NCBI RefSeq assembly: GCF_000024545.1
Contig: NC_013947.1
Coordinates: 4,278,001-4,342,000, forward strand
Direction of reading: 5' to 3'
DNA: 64,000 nt
Source of the DNA: Stackebrandtia nassauensis DSM 44728
GTDB lineage: Bacteria > Actinomycetota > Actinomycetes > Mycobacteriales > Micromonosporaceae
Below the pieces are notes generated by a model. It was not told where the DNA came from. It was given only the letters and a program-made list of their open reading frames with translations, and ran no database searches. This document shows positions 1 through 9,491 of the stretch, one piece after another; the stretch's first letter is position 1; each line of letters begins with the position of its first letter. A program made the translations under genes and the position numbers.

Positions 1-702
1 GGCGCCGATGACGTGCAGGACCTGGGCCCCGGAACCGGTGAGCGAGGCGGCGGCCCCGGCCACGGCCTGGTTGATGGAGTTGGCGCCCTGCGAGGCGCCG
101 AACACGAACAGCGTGGTGCGGTCGGGGTCGAGTCCGAGTTTGGCGCGGGCCTCGGCCTTGCGGGCGGCGCGGTCCAGCTGCGAGATGCCGGTGCGCAGCG
201 GCACGCCGGTCACGGTGCCGTCCTTGAGGCCCGGGACCTGCTGCGGCAGGTGCGGGAAGCCGACGGCGAGCTTGTGGTCGAAGCGCATGCCCAGCCGGTT
301 GGCGACGCCGATCGGGTCGTTGAACTCGAAGATCACCATCGGGGTCTTGCGGCGCCACGCGCCCAGGTAGGCCGGAACCGAGACGTAGCCGCCGAAACCG
401 ACGACGGCCTGGGCGTCGACCTCGTCCATGATGCCGCGGGTCACCTTGGTGGCGCGCATCATCCGCGGGCCGGTCTTGATGAGGTCGAGGTTGACCTTGC
501 GGGGCAGCTGGTGGGCCGGGACCATGCGCAGGTCGTAACCGGCGGCCGGGACGAGGTCCTTCTCCAGCCCCTTCTCGGTGCCCAGACAGGTGATCCGCAC
601 GTCGGGTTCGTGTCGCCGTAGACAGTCGGCGAAGGCCAGCAGTGGGTATACGTGGCCACCGGTACCGCCACCGGCGAGTACCACCGAACGCAGCTGAGTC
701 AA
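1..702 (-). CDS. murG: MurG, UDP-GlcNAc:lipid I GlcNAc transferase (3' end outside window)
   Basis: Transfers GlcNAc from UDP-GlcNAc to lipid I to make lipid II on the inner face of the membrane. The first 234 codons are visible. The N-terminus reads TQLRSVVLAGGGTGGHVYPL, with the GGGTGGH glycine-rich loop typical of MurG near residues 11-17, followed by the GYDLRMVPA and VGFGGYVS segments of the family. The start is TTG, chosen because AAGGAG lies 9 nt upstream and because the TTG overlaps the ftsW stop as TTGA, which implies translational coupling. It is the last visible gene of the murE-to-murG run. The C-terminal UDP-GlcNAc-binding domain is beyond the left edge. Confidence 0.93.
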   Translation of the reverse strand, partial: MTQLRSVVLAGGGTGGHVYPLLAFADCLRRHEPDVRITCLGTEKGLEKDLVPAAGYDLRMVPAHQLPRKVNLDLIKTGPRMMRATKVTRGIMDEVDAQAVVGFGGYVSVPAYLGAWRRKTPMVIFEFNDPIGVANRLGMRFDHKLAVGFPHLPQQVPGLKDGTVTGVPLRTGISQLDRAARKAEARAKLGLDPDRTTLFVFGASQGANSINQAVAGAAASLTGSGAQVLHVIGA

Positions 703-1982
703 TTCCTGTCACTCCTTGTCGTAGCGGGCCGCTCGCGGGGTCGGGGCGGCATGGGCGCCCACAGCAGACTGGCCAGTCGCTTCGAGCCGCGGGCGCGCAA
801 CGCGCGGGCGGCATCGGGTTCGGCGCGCGCGAATGAGGCCAGCATGCCGATGGCTGCGAGCACGACGACGAGCGCGGTTCCGCCGTCGGAGATCAACGGT
901 AGCGGTAGCCCCGTGATGGGCATCAGGCCCACCACGCCGCCGATGTTGATGATCGCCTGTACCGAGATCCACACCGACAGTCCGGCCGCGACCAGTCGGC
1001 GGAACGGATCGGCGACGCGCCCGGCGATCCGGAAACCGGAGTAGGCCAGCACCATGAACAGCACCAGCACGACCGTGCAGCCGACGACGCCCAGTTCCTC
1101 GGCGATGAGGGCGAAGATGAAGTCGTTGTGGCCGTTGGGAAGCCATTCCCATTTCTGGCGGCTCTCCCCCAGTCCGACGCCGAACCAGCCGCCGTCGCCG
1201 ATGGCGAAGTAACCCTGGATGGCCTGGTAGCCCCAGTCGTCGGCGTAGTTCTCGGGGCTGCCGAAGGAGACGATGCGTTCCATGCGGTAGCTGGCGACCA
1301 TGGTCAGGGTGAGCGCGCCGACGGCGGCGACGCCGAGCATCGCGGCGAACACCCGCAGCCGCACCCCGGCCGTCCACAGCAGACCGAAGAACATGGCGAC
1401 CAGGCACAGCATGCTGCCCAGGTCGTTGTAGCCGACCAGCAGGAACACCAGGGCCGCGACCGGGAACAGCGGCACGGCCAACTCCCGCCACAGGCCGATC
1501 TTGGCGCCGGTCTTGACCAGGACGCCGGCGGCGTACAGCAGGAACGCGAACTTCATGATCTCGGCGGGCTGGAACTGGATCTGGCCGACGCCGATCCACA
1601 GGCCGTCGGTGCGCAGCGCGCCGCTTCCGGCGGCGGGGAACAGCAGCAGCACGCCCAGAAGCAGGCAGGCGATGATGATGAGCGGTTTGCCGAGTTTGCG
1701 GTAGGTGCGCACCGGCAGTCGCTGCGCGATCCAGAACGCGACCAGACCGACGACGGCCCACAGGCTCTGCCGCACGATGGCGGCGAAGGCGTTGCCCTCC
1801 TCCTCGTAGGCCTTGACCATGGTCGCGGAGAACACCATGACCAGACCGATGAGCAGCAGCATCCCGGCCGAGGCCAGCAGCAGGTAGTACGAGGCCAGCG
1901 GCCGGTCGAGCAGGCCGCGCAGCGCGGACAGGATCGGCAGGTCCGCGAACGGGACCCGTCGTCGCTGCGTGCTGGCCGTCAT
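699..1982 (-). CDS. ftsW: FtsW/RodA-family lipid II polymerase (SEDS protein)
   Basis: Polytopic membrane peptidoglycan glycosyltransferase of the SEDS family, acting at the division septum with a partner class B PBP. The 427 aa contain about ten hydrophobic segments. Family signatures seen include FQPAEIMKFAFLLYAAG (the QPSE/K-like region), NDFIFALIAEELG, and near the end GLMPITGLPLPLISDGGTA, the hallmark SEDS motif. I start at ATG 1982 (MTASTQRRR), which overlaps the murD stop as ATGA; the longer open frame upstream is a shadow of murD. The position between murD and murG is the classic dcw position for ftsW rather than rodA. A hydrophilic Arg-rich C-terminal tail follows the last helix. Confidence 0.95.
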   Translation of the reverse strand: MTASTQRRRVPFADLPILSALRGLLDRPLASYYLLLASAGMLLLIGLVMVFSATMVKAYEEEGNAFAAIVRQSLWAVVGLVAFWIAQRLPVRTYRKLGKPLIIIACLLLGVLLLFPAAGSGALRTDGLWIGVGQIQFQPAEIMKFAFLLYAAGVLVKTGAKIGLWRELAVPLFPVAALVFLLVGYNDLGSMLCLVAMFFGLLWTAGVRLRVFAAMLGVAAVGALTLTMVASYRMERIVSFGSPENYADDWGYQAIQGYFAIGDGGWFGVGLGESRQKWEWLPNGHNDFIFALIAEELGVVGCTVVLVLFMVLAYSGFRIAGRVADPFRRLVAAGLSVWISVQAIINIGGVVGLMPITGLPLPLISDGGTALVVVLAAIGMLASFARAEPDAARALRARGSKRLASLLWAPMPPRPRERPATTRSDRN

Positions 1983-3346
1983 CAGCTCACCGGTCCGGGG
2001 CCATCGTCCAGTTCGGCCACCGCCGCCGCGAACCGGCGCCCCCGGTCGGGGTAGCCGGTGAACATGTCGTAGGAGGCTCCGGCCGGCGACAGCAGCACCG
2101 TGTCGCCGGGACGCGCCATCGCCGCGGCGGCGGTGACGGCGTCGGTCATGGCCTCGGGGTCGGTGCGGTCGATCGTGACGACCGGGACGTCGGGCGCGTG
2201 CTTGGCCAGCAGCCCGGCCAGGATCGCGCGGTCGACGCCCAGCAACACGGCTCCCCGCAGTCGCGGAGCCGCCCGTTCCACCAGGGTCTCCACGTCCACC
2301 CCCTTCAACTGTCCACCGGCGATCCAGACTATCGGGTCGTATGCCTCGATCGCGGCAGCCGTCGCGTGTGGATTCGTGCCTTTGCTGTCGTCGACGTATC
2401 GGACGCCGCCGACGGTGGCGATCTCGACGTTGCGGTGGGGTTCGGGGACATAGGACGCGAATCCGGCGGCCACGGCTTCGGCCGGTACGCCGAAGGCGCG
2501 GGCGACGGCGGTCGCGGCCAGCGCGTTGGCGACATTGTGGATGCCGGTGGGGCGGATCGCGGCGACGTCGCACAGTGCGACGGGGGCCGTACCGGTGTTG
2601 TCGACGAGTTTGCCGTCGCGGACACCGAACTGGCCCGGCGAGGGTTCGCCGAGGGTGAAGGTGATCGGGGTGTCGCCGGGTGCGTCCTTCAGCAGTGCCG
2701 ACACCCGGGGGTCGTCGGCGTTGCCGATGTGGACGTCGCCGCGCCAGATCGCGGTCTTGGCGTGGGAGTAGGCGTCGAAGTCGCCGTGCCAGGACAGGTG
2801 GTCGTCGGCGAGGTTGAGCAGCGCGCCCACCCGGGGGCTCAGCTGTTTCGACCAGTGCAGTTGCTGGCTGGACAACTCCACGGCCAGGACGTCGTAGTCG
2901 GCGGTGACGGCGTCGACCAGCGGGGTACCGATGTTGCCGAGCGCCGCGGTCTTGAGCCCGGCTGCGGTCAGTATGGACGCCAGCATCGTCACGGCGGTGG
3001 TCTTGCCGTTGGTGCCGGTGATCGCCAGCCACGGTGCCGCGTCGGCGGGCCGCAGCCGCCAGGCCAGTTCGGGTTCACTGTAGACCTCGAGGCCCGCGTC
3101 CTGGGCGGCCAGCACCAGCGGGTGGTGCGGCGGGATGCCCGGCGACACGACGACCTCGTCGACGCGGGCCAGGGCCTCGCGCGGCGGGTCCTCGCCGGAC
3201 ACGGTGTCGGTGACCAGCGGCGCCAGCGCCGCCAGGCCGTCGGATTCGACGCGGTCGTAGACGATGACCTCGTGGCCGCGCGCGGCCAGTGCCCTGGCGG
3301 CGCCCGCACCGGCGATGCCGGTGCCGACGACTAGATAATGTCCCAC
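1982..3346 (-). CDS. murD: MurD, UDP-MurNAc-L-Ala:D-Glu ligase
   Basis: Cytoplasmic ATP-dependent ligase that adds D-glutamate to UDP-MurNAc-L-alanine. The 454 aa match the family length. An N-terminal Rossmann-like UDP-binding domain begins HYLVVGTGIAGAGAA. The central Mur ligase domain has the ATP loop ITGTNGKTTAVTML, then NLADDHLSWHGDF and EPHRNVEIA. The C-terminal domain carries the DDSKGTNPHA motif and a LLSPAGASYDMF segment, both MurD-typical. The start is GTG, 6 bp after the mraY stop. Its stop overlaps ftsW, so the pair is probably coupled. Confidence 0.95.
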   Translation of the reverse strand: MGHYLVVGTGIAGAGAARALAARGHEVIVYDRVESDGLAALAPLVTDTVSGEDPPREALARVDEVVVSPGIPPHHPLVLAAQDAGLEVYSEPELAWRLRPADAAPWLAITGTNGKTTAVTMLASILTAAGLKTAALGNIGTPLVDAVTADYDVLAVELSSQQLHWSKQLSPRVGALLNLADDHLSWHGDFDAYSHAKTAIWRGDVHIGNADDPRVSALLKDAPGDTPITFTLGEPSPGQFGVRDGKLVDNTGTAPVALCDVAAIRPTGIHNVANALAATAVARAFGVPAEAVAAGFASYVPEPHRNVEIATVGGVRYVDDSKGTNPHATAAAIEAYDPIVWIAGGQLKGVDVETLVERAAPRLRGAVLLGVDRAILAGLLAKHAPDVPVVTIDRTDPEAMTDAVTAAAAMARPGDTVLLSPAGASYDMFTGYPDRGRRFAAAVAELDDGPGPVS

Positions 3347-3352
3347 CTCGCG

Positions 3353-4450
3353 TCAGCCCACCACTTTGAGGAAGTCGGCGTAGAACAGGCCCAGGCCGAT
3401 GGCCACGCCGATACCGGCGATGATCCAGAACCGGACCACGATGTTGACCTCGCTCCAGCCCGCCAGTTCGAAGTGGTGTTGCAGCGGCGCCATCCGGAAG
3501 ACCCGGCGGCCGGTCATCTTGAACGAGGTGATCTGGATGATCACCGAGAAGGTGATGATGACGAACAGCGCGCCCAGGATCGGCAGCAGCATGATGGTCT
3601 TGGTGGCCAGCGCCAGGCCGCCGATCAGGCCGCCCAGGCCCAGGGCGCCGGTGTCGCCCATGAAGATCTGCGCTGGAGACGTGTTCCACCACAGGAACCC
3701 GAAACAGGCCCCGGCGGCGGCCCCGGCGATGAGCGCGATCTCCAGTGGGTCGCGCACGTCGTAGCAGTAGTCGGTGAGCTTCTCCGGGCCCAGGCACCAG
3801 TGCCGGTACTGCCAGAACGCGATCATGACGTAGGCCGACAGCGCCATGATGGACGCGCCGGTGGCCAGGCCGTCGAGGCCGTCGGTGAGGTTGACGCCGT
3901 TGGAGGTGGCCATCACGACCAGCACGAACATGATGACCGCGCCGATCTTGGACAGTTGCAGCCAGTCGATGTCGCGTACGAACGACAGCCGGTCGCTGGC
4001 GACGGTCTTGCCGATGGAGCCGGTGTAGTACAGGGCCAGCCATCCGAAACCGGCGGCGACCACGATCTGGCCGATGAGTTTGCCGCGTTTGTTGAGGCCG
4101 CCGGAGTTCTTACGGCGCACCTTGAGGAAGTCGTCGATGAAACCGACGAGACCCAGGCACACGAACAGTCCCAACAGGACGATACCGGTGGCGGTGAAGC
4201 CCTGCGGCCGTTCGTATCCCTCGGGCATCACCATCAGGACGCCGTGTCCGGCCACGTAGGCGATGACGGTGGCCACGATGAAGACCACCCCGCCCATGGT
4301 GGGCGTGCCCTTCTTGCCCAGGTGGGTCTGGGGGCCGTCGGTGCGGATGGGCTGGTCGGCCTTGAGCCGCCGGAAACCCTTGACCGCCAACGGGGTGAAG
4401 AACAGGGATATCGCGAAGGCCACGAACGCCGCGACAATGACGGACCTCAC
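3353..4450 (-). CDS. mraY: MraY, phospho-MurNAc-pentapeptide translocase
   Basis: Integral membrane enzyme that moves phospho-MurNAc-pentapeptide from UDP onto undecaprenyl phosphate to form lipid I. The 365 aa have about ten transmembrane segments. Diagnostic motifs include [11 protein letters not shown] near residue 60, GFIDDFLKV, the catalytic stretch [13 protein letters not shown], and [11 protein letters not shown] and [23 protein letters not shown] near the C-terminus. The GTG start overlaps the murF stop as GTGA. A longer open frame upstream is only a shadow of murF. It sits between murF and murD, as in most dcw clusters. Confidence 0.96.
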   Translation of the reverse strand: MRSVIVAAFVAFAISLFFTPLAVKGFRRLKADQPIRTDGPQTHLGKKGTPTMGGVVFIVATVIAYVAGHGVLMVMPEGYERPQGFTATGIVLLGLFVCLGLVGFIDDFLKVRRKNSGGLNKRGKLIGQIVVAAGFGWLALYYTGSIGKTVASDRLSFVRDIDWLQLSKIGAVIMFVLVVMATSNGVNLTDGLDGLATGASIMALSAYVMIAFWQYRHWCLGPEKLTDYCYDVRDPLEIALIAGAAAGACFGFLWWNTSPAQIFMGDTGALGLGGLIGGLALATKTIMLLPILGALFVIITFSVIIQITSFKMTGRRVFRMAPLQHHFELAGWSEVNIVVRFWIIAGIGVAIGLGLFYADFLKVVG

Positions 4451-5838
4451 GCCTTGGCCTCCTTTGTCGAGTTGCGGGTTTCTCGAAGATAGTCGGCGAC
4501 CTTCCAGGTCCGGTAACGCGATCCCTTGACGAGGACCACGTCGCCGACATCCAGCAGTTCGTCCAGTTTGGCTATCGCCTCGGCCTGGTCGTCGACCCCG
4601 TAGGCGATGGACCCGGCCAGACCGGCGCCTTCGGCGATCGCCGCGGCCACCTCCTCGACGGAGATGACGATGTCGATGTCGTTGCGGGCGGCCAGTTCGC
4701 CGACCTGGAGGTGCGCGGCCTCGGTCTCGTCGCCCAGTTCGGCCATGTAGCCCAGGACCGCGATCTTGCGGGATTCCTTGCCCAGGTCGGCCAGCGCGTT
4801 GATGGCGGCGGCCATCGACGACGGGTTGGCGTTGTAGGAGTCGTCGATGACGGTGGTGCCGTCGGCGCGGGTGAACACGTCCATGCGCCGGGGCGACAGC
4901 GACAGCGGGCCGCTGACGACCGAGGCGATGGCCTCGGCGGCCATGCCCAGTTCGACGGCGACCGCGGCGGCGGCCAGGGTGTTGGACACGTGGTGGGCGC
5001 CGTACAGCTTCAGCGCCACCGGCGCCGAGCCGTTCGGGGTGTGCAGGGTGAAGCGAGGCTGCCCGGCCTCGCTGACCACGTCGGTGGCGCGGATGTCGGC
5101 GGACTCGGCCTCGCCGAATGTGACCACCCGGGCGCGGGCGCGGTCGCGCATCGCGGCGACCCGGGCGTCGTCGGCGTTGAGGATGACGACACCGCCGGGG
5201 GCGACCGCTTCGGCCAGTTCGCCCTTGGCGCGGGCGATGCCGTCCACGGTGCCGAACTCCCCCATGTGGGCGGTGCCGACGTTGATGACGACGGCGATGC
5301 CGGGCGGGGCGATGCCGCACAGGTAGTCGATGTGCCCGATGCCGCGGGCGCTGTACTCCAGGACCAGGTAGCGGGTGGTCTCGTCGACCTTCAGCACCGT
5401 GTAGGGCAGCCCGATCTCGTTGTTGAGGGTGCCCTCGGGGGCGACGGTCGGTCCCAGCGCCCGGCACAGTTCGGCCATGACGTCCTTGGTGGAGGTCTTG
5501 CCGGCGGAGCCGGTGACGCCGATGATCTTCAGCTCCGGCAGCCGGTCGACCACGGCGCGGGCCAGTTTCCCGAAGGCCAGCTGCACGTCGTCGACGAGGA
5601 TCGACGGGGCGTCGACCTCGCGGGACACCAGGGCCGCCACGGCGCCGTCGGCCACCGCGGCGGCGGCGAAGTCGTGGCCGTCGGCGTGTTCACCGGTGAA
5701 GGCGACGAACAGGCTGCCGGGTTCGATCTTGCGGGAGTCGTGCTCCACCGGACCGGTGACCCGGGTTTCGGGATTGGCGGTGTCGGACAGGCGGCCACCG
5801 ACGGCCTCGGCGATCTCGGCCAGGGACATCGCGATCAC
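4447..5838 (-). CDS. murF: MurF, UDP-MurNAc-tripeptide:D-Ala-D-Ala ligase
   Basis: Adds D-Ala-D-Ala to the UDP-MurNAc tripeptide, finishing the soluble precursor. The 463 aa show the three Mur ligase domains: an N-terminal UDP-binding part ([24 protein letters not shown]), an ATP loop [13 protein letters not shown] near residue 110, and [10 protein letters not shown], a MurF signature. The C-terminal domain contains [11 protein letters not shown], the MurF version of the family motif. The GTG start at 5838 is preferred to the in-frame ATG three codons later because AAAGGAG ends 10 nt before the GTG. It lies 15 bp downstream of murE and overlaps mraY by 4 bp. Confidence 0.95.
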   Translation of the reverse strand: MIAMSLAEIAEAVGGRLSDTANPETRVTGPVEHDSRKIEPGSLFVAFTGEHADGHDFAAAAVADGAVAALVSREVDAPSILVDDVQLAFGKLARAVVDRLPELKIIGVTGSAGKTSTKDVMAELCRALGPTVAPEGTLNNEIGLPYTVLKVDETTRYLVLEYSARGIGHIDYLCGIAPPGIAVVINVGTAHMGEFGTVDGIARAKGELAEAVAPGGVVILNADDARVAAMRDRARARVVTFGEAESADIRATDVVSEAGQPRFTLHTPNGSAPVALKLYGAHHVSNTLAAAAVAVELGMAAEAIASVVSGPLSLSPRRMDVFTRADGTTVIDDSYNANPSSMAAAINALADLGKESRKIAVLGYMAELGDETEAAHLQVGELAARNDIDIVISVEEVAAAIAEGAGLAGSIAYGVDDQAEAIAKLDELLDVGDVVLVKGSRYRTWKVADYLRETRNSTKEAKA

Positions 5839-5853
5839 GAGTAACGGGCTCCT

Positions 5854-7341
5854 TTACGGGCGGGCGGCGGACAGGGCGTCGGCGAGGACACGCCGGTCGT
5901 CGAAGGGCAGGACCCGGTCGGCGAGTTCCTGGCCCGATTCATGGCCTTTTCCAAGCAGCGCGATGGTATCGCCTGGCTTCGCGCGGGCTACGGCCTCATC
6001 GATGGCGGTGGCGCGGTCGGCCACTTCCAGGTGCGGCCGGTCGCCGACTCCGGCCAGGACCCCGGCGCGTACCGCCGCCGGGTCCTCGGTGCGCGGGTTG
6101 TCGTCGGTGACGATGACCAGGTCGGCGGCGCGGGCCGCGGCGTCGCCCATCAGGGTGCGTTTGGACGGGTCGCGGTCGCCGCCGGCGCCGATGACGGCGA
6201 TGAGGGAGCCGGAGGTGATGGGGCGCAGGGCTTCCAGCACCGCGGTGATCGCGTCGGGTTTGTGGGCGTAGTCGACGACGCCGTGCACCGGGTTGTCCTC
6301 GGAGACCAGTTCCATCCGGCCCGGGACCCCGGCGCAGTCGGCGACCCCGGCGATGGCGGTCTCGACCGGGACGCCCACGGCGGTCAGGCAGCCGTAGGCC
6401 AGCAGCGCGTTGGCGATGTTGTGGCGGCCGGGCAGCCGCACCGAGCCGTGGTGGCGGCCGTGCGGGCTGGTGACCTCGAAGGACTGGTCGAAGCCGGAAC
6501 CGGTGATGGAGTCCACCGACCAGGTGGCGTTGGCGTCGACGAGCGAGTAGGTGACGGTGTCGGGTGTGACCAGGCGTTTGGCCCAGGCGTCGTCGGCGTT
6601 GACGACCTCGACGCGGCAGCGGCCGTCGAACAGTTTCGCCTTGGCGGCGAAGTATTCGTCCACTGTGGGGTGGAAGTCGAGGTGGTCGAGGCCGAACATG
6701 GTGAAGCCGCCCACGGCGAAGGAGATGCCCTCGGCGCGGTGCAGGGTCAGCGCGTGGCTGGAGACCTCCATGACGATGTCGGTGACGCCCTGTTCCAGGG
6801 CGTAGGCGAACAGCGCCTGCAGTTCGGTGGCCTCGGGGGTGGTGCGTTCGGAGACGATGGTCTCGGCGCCGATGCGGGTCTCGACGGTGCCGATCAGGCC
6901 GGTGACGCGTCCGGCGGCCTTGAGTCCGGCCTCGACGAGGTAGGCGGTGGAGGTCTTGCCGCTGGTGCCGGTGATGCCGATGACCGACAGCCGTTTCGTG
7001 GGTTCGCCGTACACGGCCGAGGACACGACCCCGGCGGCGGCGCGCGGGTCGGGGTGGTGCAGCGCGGGCAGGCCGTGTTCGACGGCGGCCTCGACCCCCC
7101 AGGAGTCGGACAGCACCGCCACGGCGCCGCGTTCGACGGCCTCGGCGAGGAACTCGGCGCCGTGTCGTCGGGCACCGGGCACCGCCACGTACAGGTCACC
7201 GGGGCGTACCCGTGCCGAGGCCAGACTGACGCCGGTCACCTCGACCCGGCCCGGCTCGGCGTCGACCGGGACCGACAGCAGCCGCGCCAGGGCGGCCAGC
7301 GGTATCGGTGTCACGGTCTCGGGGCGCGGGAATCCAAGCAC
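5854..7341 (-). CDS. murE: MurE, UDP-MurNAc-dipeptide:meso-DAP ligase
   Basis: Adds the third residue of the stem peptide. The 495 aa have an N-terminal domain, an ATP loop ITGTSGKTSTAYLVEAGL, ERTTPEATELQ, and VMEVSSHAL (the VMEVSSH motif of MurE). The C-terminal domain carries VTDDNPRTEDP; DNPR is the recognised meso-diaminopimelate-binding motif, so the wall is predicted to be DAP-type. The GTG start (VLGFPRPETV) is plausible but unmarked by a strong Shine-Dalgarno sequence; an in-frame GTG lies nine codons further in. It is the first gene of this dcw run: no ftsI/pbpB, mraZ or mraW lies upstream, and the next gene is a divergent SARP-type regulator. Confidence 0.94.
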   Translation of the reverse strand: MLGFPRPETVTPIPLAALARLLSVPVDAEPGRVEVTGVSLASARVRPGDLYVAVPGARRHGAEFLAEAVERGAVAVLSDSWGVEAAVEHGLPALHHPDPRAAAGVVSSAVYGEPTKRLSVIGITGTSGKTSTAYLVEAGLKAAGRVTGLIGTVETRIGAETIVSERTTPEATELQALFAYALEQGVTDIVMEVSSHALTLHRAEGISFAVGGFTMFGLDHLDFHPTVDEYFAAKAKLFDGRCRVEVVNADDAWAKRLVTPDTVTYSLVDANATWSVDSITGSGFDQSFEVTSPHGRHHGSVRLPGRHNIANALLAYGCLTAVGVPVETAIAGVADCAGVPGRMELVSEDNPVHGVVDYAHKPDAITAVLEALRPITSGSLIAVIGAGGDRDPSKRTLMGDAAARAADLVIVTDDNPRTEDPAAVRAGVLAGVGDRPHLEVADRATAIDEAVARAKPGDTIALLGKGHESGQELADRVLPFDDRRVLADALSAARP

Positions 7342-7361
7342 TCGGCGACATTACCCCGCCG

Positions 7362-7549
7362 GTGTGGTGGCCACACGGGTGTGGCACACACAAGCGGCGC
7401 CCGAACTTGCGCGAACCCTGGTCGGGCGGAGGTGGAATCCGTGAGAATGGCCTTTGCCACGGGACGCAAATAATGTCGCGATATGCGAGGTATACGCGGA
7501 AAACATAACCTACGCATTCGTAGGTTAGAGATTATTTTCGAAAGCTTTC
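7362..7549. other. murE/SARP divergent intergenic region with several inverted repeats
   Basis: The 299 bp between murE and the SARP-type gene contain several perfect dyads. GTGTGG/CCACAC (7362-7376, 3-nt loop) sits next to GTGTG/CACAC (7379-7389). AACCTACG/CGTAGGTT has 8-bp arms and a 4-nt loop (7507-7526). GAAAGCTTTC is a 10-bp palindrome (7540-7549). The right half is AT-rich compared with the genome and is a plausible promoter/operator zone for the regulator gene. No coding sequence is supported here. Confidence 0.4.
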
Positions 7550-7640
7550 ATGTTCCAGGTCTTGCCACCAACATTCATAGCTGTATATAAATGCTCTACA
7601 AGCCCGAAAAACCCCCGACAACTGAGAAGAGGAACCCACA

Positions 7641-9248
7641 ATGCCCGAGTTCGAATTTGGTCTTTTAGGAGCCCTAACGGCGCGGGTGAACGGCCATGAC
7701 GCACCCTTGGGAGGCCTCAAGCCCCGCCGGATGCTCGCCACCTTCCTGTTGATGCCCGGTGAACAGCTGCCACTGGACCGGTTCATCGACGTGGTGTGGG
7801 GTGCCCAGCCCCCCAAATCGGCGAGCGCGAACCTTTATTCCTATGTGACCGTCCTGCGGCGTGCGCTGCACGGACGACTGAACCGGCTGCGTAGCGGGTA
7901 TGTGCTGCACGTCAAACCGGGCGAGCTCGACGTCCAGGTCTTCACCGACCTGCTCGTGGAGGCCCGCAGCGAGGCCGCCGCCGGCCACGTCGCCGATTCG
8001 CTGGGTGCCTATGACCGTGCGTTGAAATTGTGGCGTGGTGAGCCGCTGGCCGATATCAAAGGGCCACCGCCATGGATTCCATATATCCAAAAGTTGATAG
8101 ACACACGCCTTGACGCTCTTGAGGAACGTGCCGCTCTTTATGTTCATAACGGACAGCAGAATGAGGCGGTCGCGGAACTTCGTGGTCTGATCGCGGAACA
8201 TCCGCTCCGAGAAAGTCTATGGCGGCAGTTGATGACCGCATTGGCCAGTGCCGGGCAGCGTGCCGAAGCCATCGACACGTACGGGCGATTGCGCTCGACA
8301 CTCGCCGACGAACTGGGCATCGAACCCAGCGAGGAGTCACAGCAGGTACATCGCAAACTACTCGGCGCACCCACAGCCCGATCCCGGCATACGGACGTGC
8401 GCACCGCCGAGTTGAAACGCCGGTGCACCGACATGGAGGCCATGGTCCGCGCGGCCGCGGCCACCCTGCCGGTCAGCGCGATGTCCATGACCACCCCGGG
8501 ACAGACCGACGCCGACATACCGGCGCCGGACAACCCGGGGGCCTGGCTCGAGGACAACGTGGACGACATCCTGGCGCTGGTGCGTCAGGCCGCCACGGCG
8601 GGTCTGGCGTCCTCGGCGTGGCGGCTGAGCGCGGCCATGCTGCCGTTCCTGGATTTCCGGATGCGGCTCGAGGACTGGCGGCGGTGCGTGCGGATCGCGC
8701 TGGTCGCGGCCCGCAAGTGCGGTGACACCGAGGGCGAGGCCACGATGTTGCGCAGTCTCGGTCAGTGGCACATCTACCACGACCACTTCGAGGCGGCCGA
8801 GGAGTGCTTCAACGTGGCCCGGGTGCTGACCCGGGCGCTGGGCAACGAACGCGAGACCGCCCTGGCGGTCTACGGACTGGGCGCCGTGGCCCGGTTCACC
8901 GGGCGCACGCCCGAGGCGGCCTCGTTGTTCCGCGACTCCGCCAACGCCCTGCACTCCATTGGAGACGCCTACGGTGAGAGCTACGCCCGCTGGGCGCTGG
9001 CCGGGGCCTTCATCGAGCTGGGCAACATCGACGGCGCCGAGGAGCAGCTCAACACCGCGCTGAAGTCGGCGCGTTCGGTCGGCGACCGGCACCGCGAAGG
9101 CCATGTGCTGGAGCGGTTCGCGGCGGTCTACCGGGCCCGCGGCAACGATTCCGAGGCGATCTCCTGTCTGGAGGACGCGCTGGAGATTTTCACTGAACTG
9201 GGCGACGTGCCCTGTACGACCGGGGTCAAGGAGGCCCTGGCGGTGTGA
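7641..9248 (+). CDS. SARP/AfsR-type regulator (wHTH-BTAD plus TPR region, no NB-ARC)
   Basis: Probable transcriptional activator of 535 aa. Residues about 1-95 form an OmpR-like winged helix (FGLLGALTARVNG, LKPRRMLATFLLMPGE, LYSYVTVLRRAL). Residues about 100-245 form a bacterial transcriptional activation domain, with SLGAYDRALKLWRGEPLADI and ELGIEPSEE, the classic BTAD features. The P-loop NB-ARC domain of AfsR is absent. The C-terminal third (about 330-520) is made of helical TPR-like repeats with regular spacing of A-x-x-Y/F and G-x-A motifs. The ATG is preceded by GAGGAA. It is divergent from murE. The target is unknown: SARP proteins often control antibiotic clusters, but the only cluster in the window is 35 kb away. 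Confidence 0.85.
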   Translation: MPEFEFGLLGALTARVNGHDAPLGGLKPRRMLATFLLMPGEQLPLDRFIDVVWGAQPPKSASANLYSYVTVLRRALHGRLNRLRSGYVLHVKPGELDVQVFTDLLVEARSEAAAGHVADSLGAYDRALKLWRGEPLADIKGPPPWIPYIQKLIDTRLDALEERAALYVHNGQQNEAVAELRGLIAEHPLRESLWRQLMTALASAGQRAEAIDTYGRLRSTLADELGIEPSEESQQVHRKLLGAPTARSRHTDVRTAELKRRCTDMEAMVRAAAATLPVSAMSMTTPGQTDADIPAPDNPGAWLEDNVDDILALVRQAATAGLASSAWRLSAAMLPFLDFRMRLEDWRRCVRIALVAARKCGDTEGEATMLRSLGQWHIYHDHFEAAEECFNVARVLTRALGNERETALAVYGLGAVARFTGRTPEAASLFRDSANALHSIGDAYGESYARWALAGAFIELGNIDGAEEQLNTALKSARSVGDRHREGHVLERFAAVYRARGNDSEAISCLEDALEIFTELGDVPCTTGVKEALAV

Positions 9249-9249
9249 G

Positions 9250-9286
9250 GCGCCAGCCTGGACGGCTCTGGCTGCTAGGCTGGCGC
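9250..9286 (+). terminator. Hairpin directly after the SARP-type gene
   Basis: GCGCCAGCCT (9250-9259) pairs perfectly with AGGCTGGCGC (9277-9286) across a 17-nt loop, starting one base after the stop codon. There is no U-tract, so this is a candidate actinomycete-type terminator or transcript-end stabiliser separating the regulator gene from the riboswitch that follows. Confidence 0.5.
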
Positions 9287-9336
9287 GCGACGCTGCGGAC
9301 CAGCACGGTCCACCGTCGCCACTCGGTGGCGGATAG

Positions 9337-9475
9337 CGTCCCGCCGAATCGCCCGTATGGGCGAACCGGGGACCCAACTGGTCCGTGTGTGTCACGAACC
9401 CGGGGTGAATCCGCGCGTAGCGCGGTAGGGCGTCTTCGGCCCGAACCCGTCAGCTAACTCGGTAGGCGGCCGACG
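9337..9475 (+). promoter_or_regulatory. Probable cyclic-di-AMP riboswitch (ydaO/yuaA class)
   Basis: The leader of the next gene carries conserved blocks of the ydaO/yuaA RNA in order: a closing stem CCGCC (9341-9345) with GGCGG (9465-9469), extended by CGTC (9337-9340) with GACG (9472-9475); CCGGGGACCCAA (9366-9377); GGGGTGAATCC (9402-9412) followed by a GCGCG/CGCGC hairpin; and the highly conserved CCGTCAGCTAAC (9447-9458) with GGTAGGCGG. The element ends 16 nt before the GTG start. Known actinobacterial members of this class sit before cell-wall hydrolase genes, which fits the downstream product. The assignment is from memory of the consensus; no covariance model was run. Confidence 0.85.
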
Positions 9476-9491
9476 AAGAAGGACGAAGTTC

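Noticed and set aside
7362-7391. Possible MraZ-binding repeats before murE
   Set aside because: The repeats are GTGTGG/CACAC dyads rather than the spaced TGGGN direct repeats of MraZ boxes, and no mraZ is nearby.
7641-9248. The SARP-type gene as the pathway regulator of the NRPS-PKS cluster
   Set aside because: It is 35 kb from the cluster with unrelated conserved genes between; no SARP heptamer repeats were recognised before the NRPS gene.
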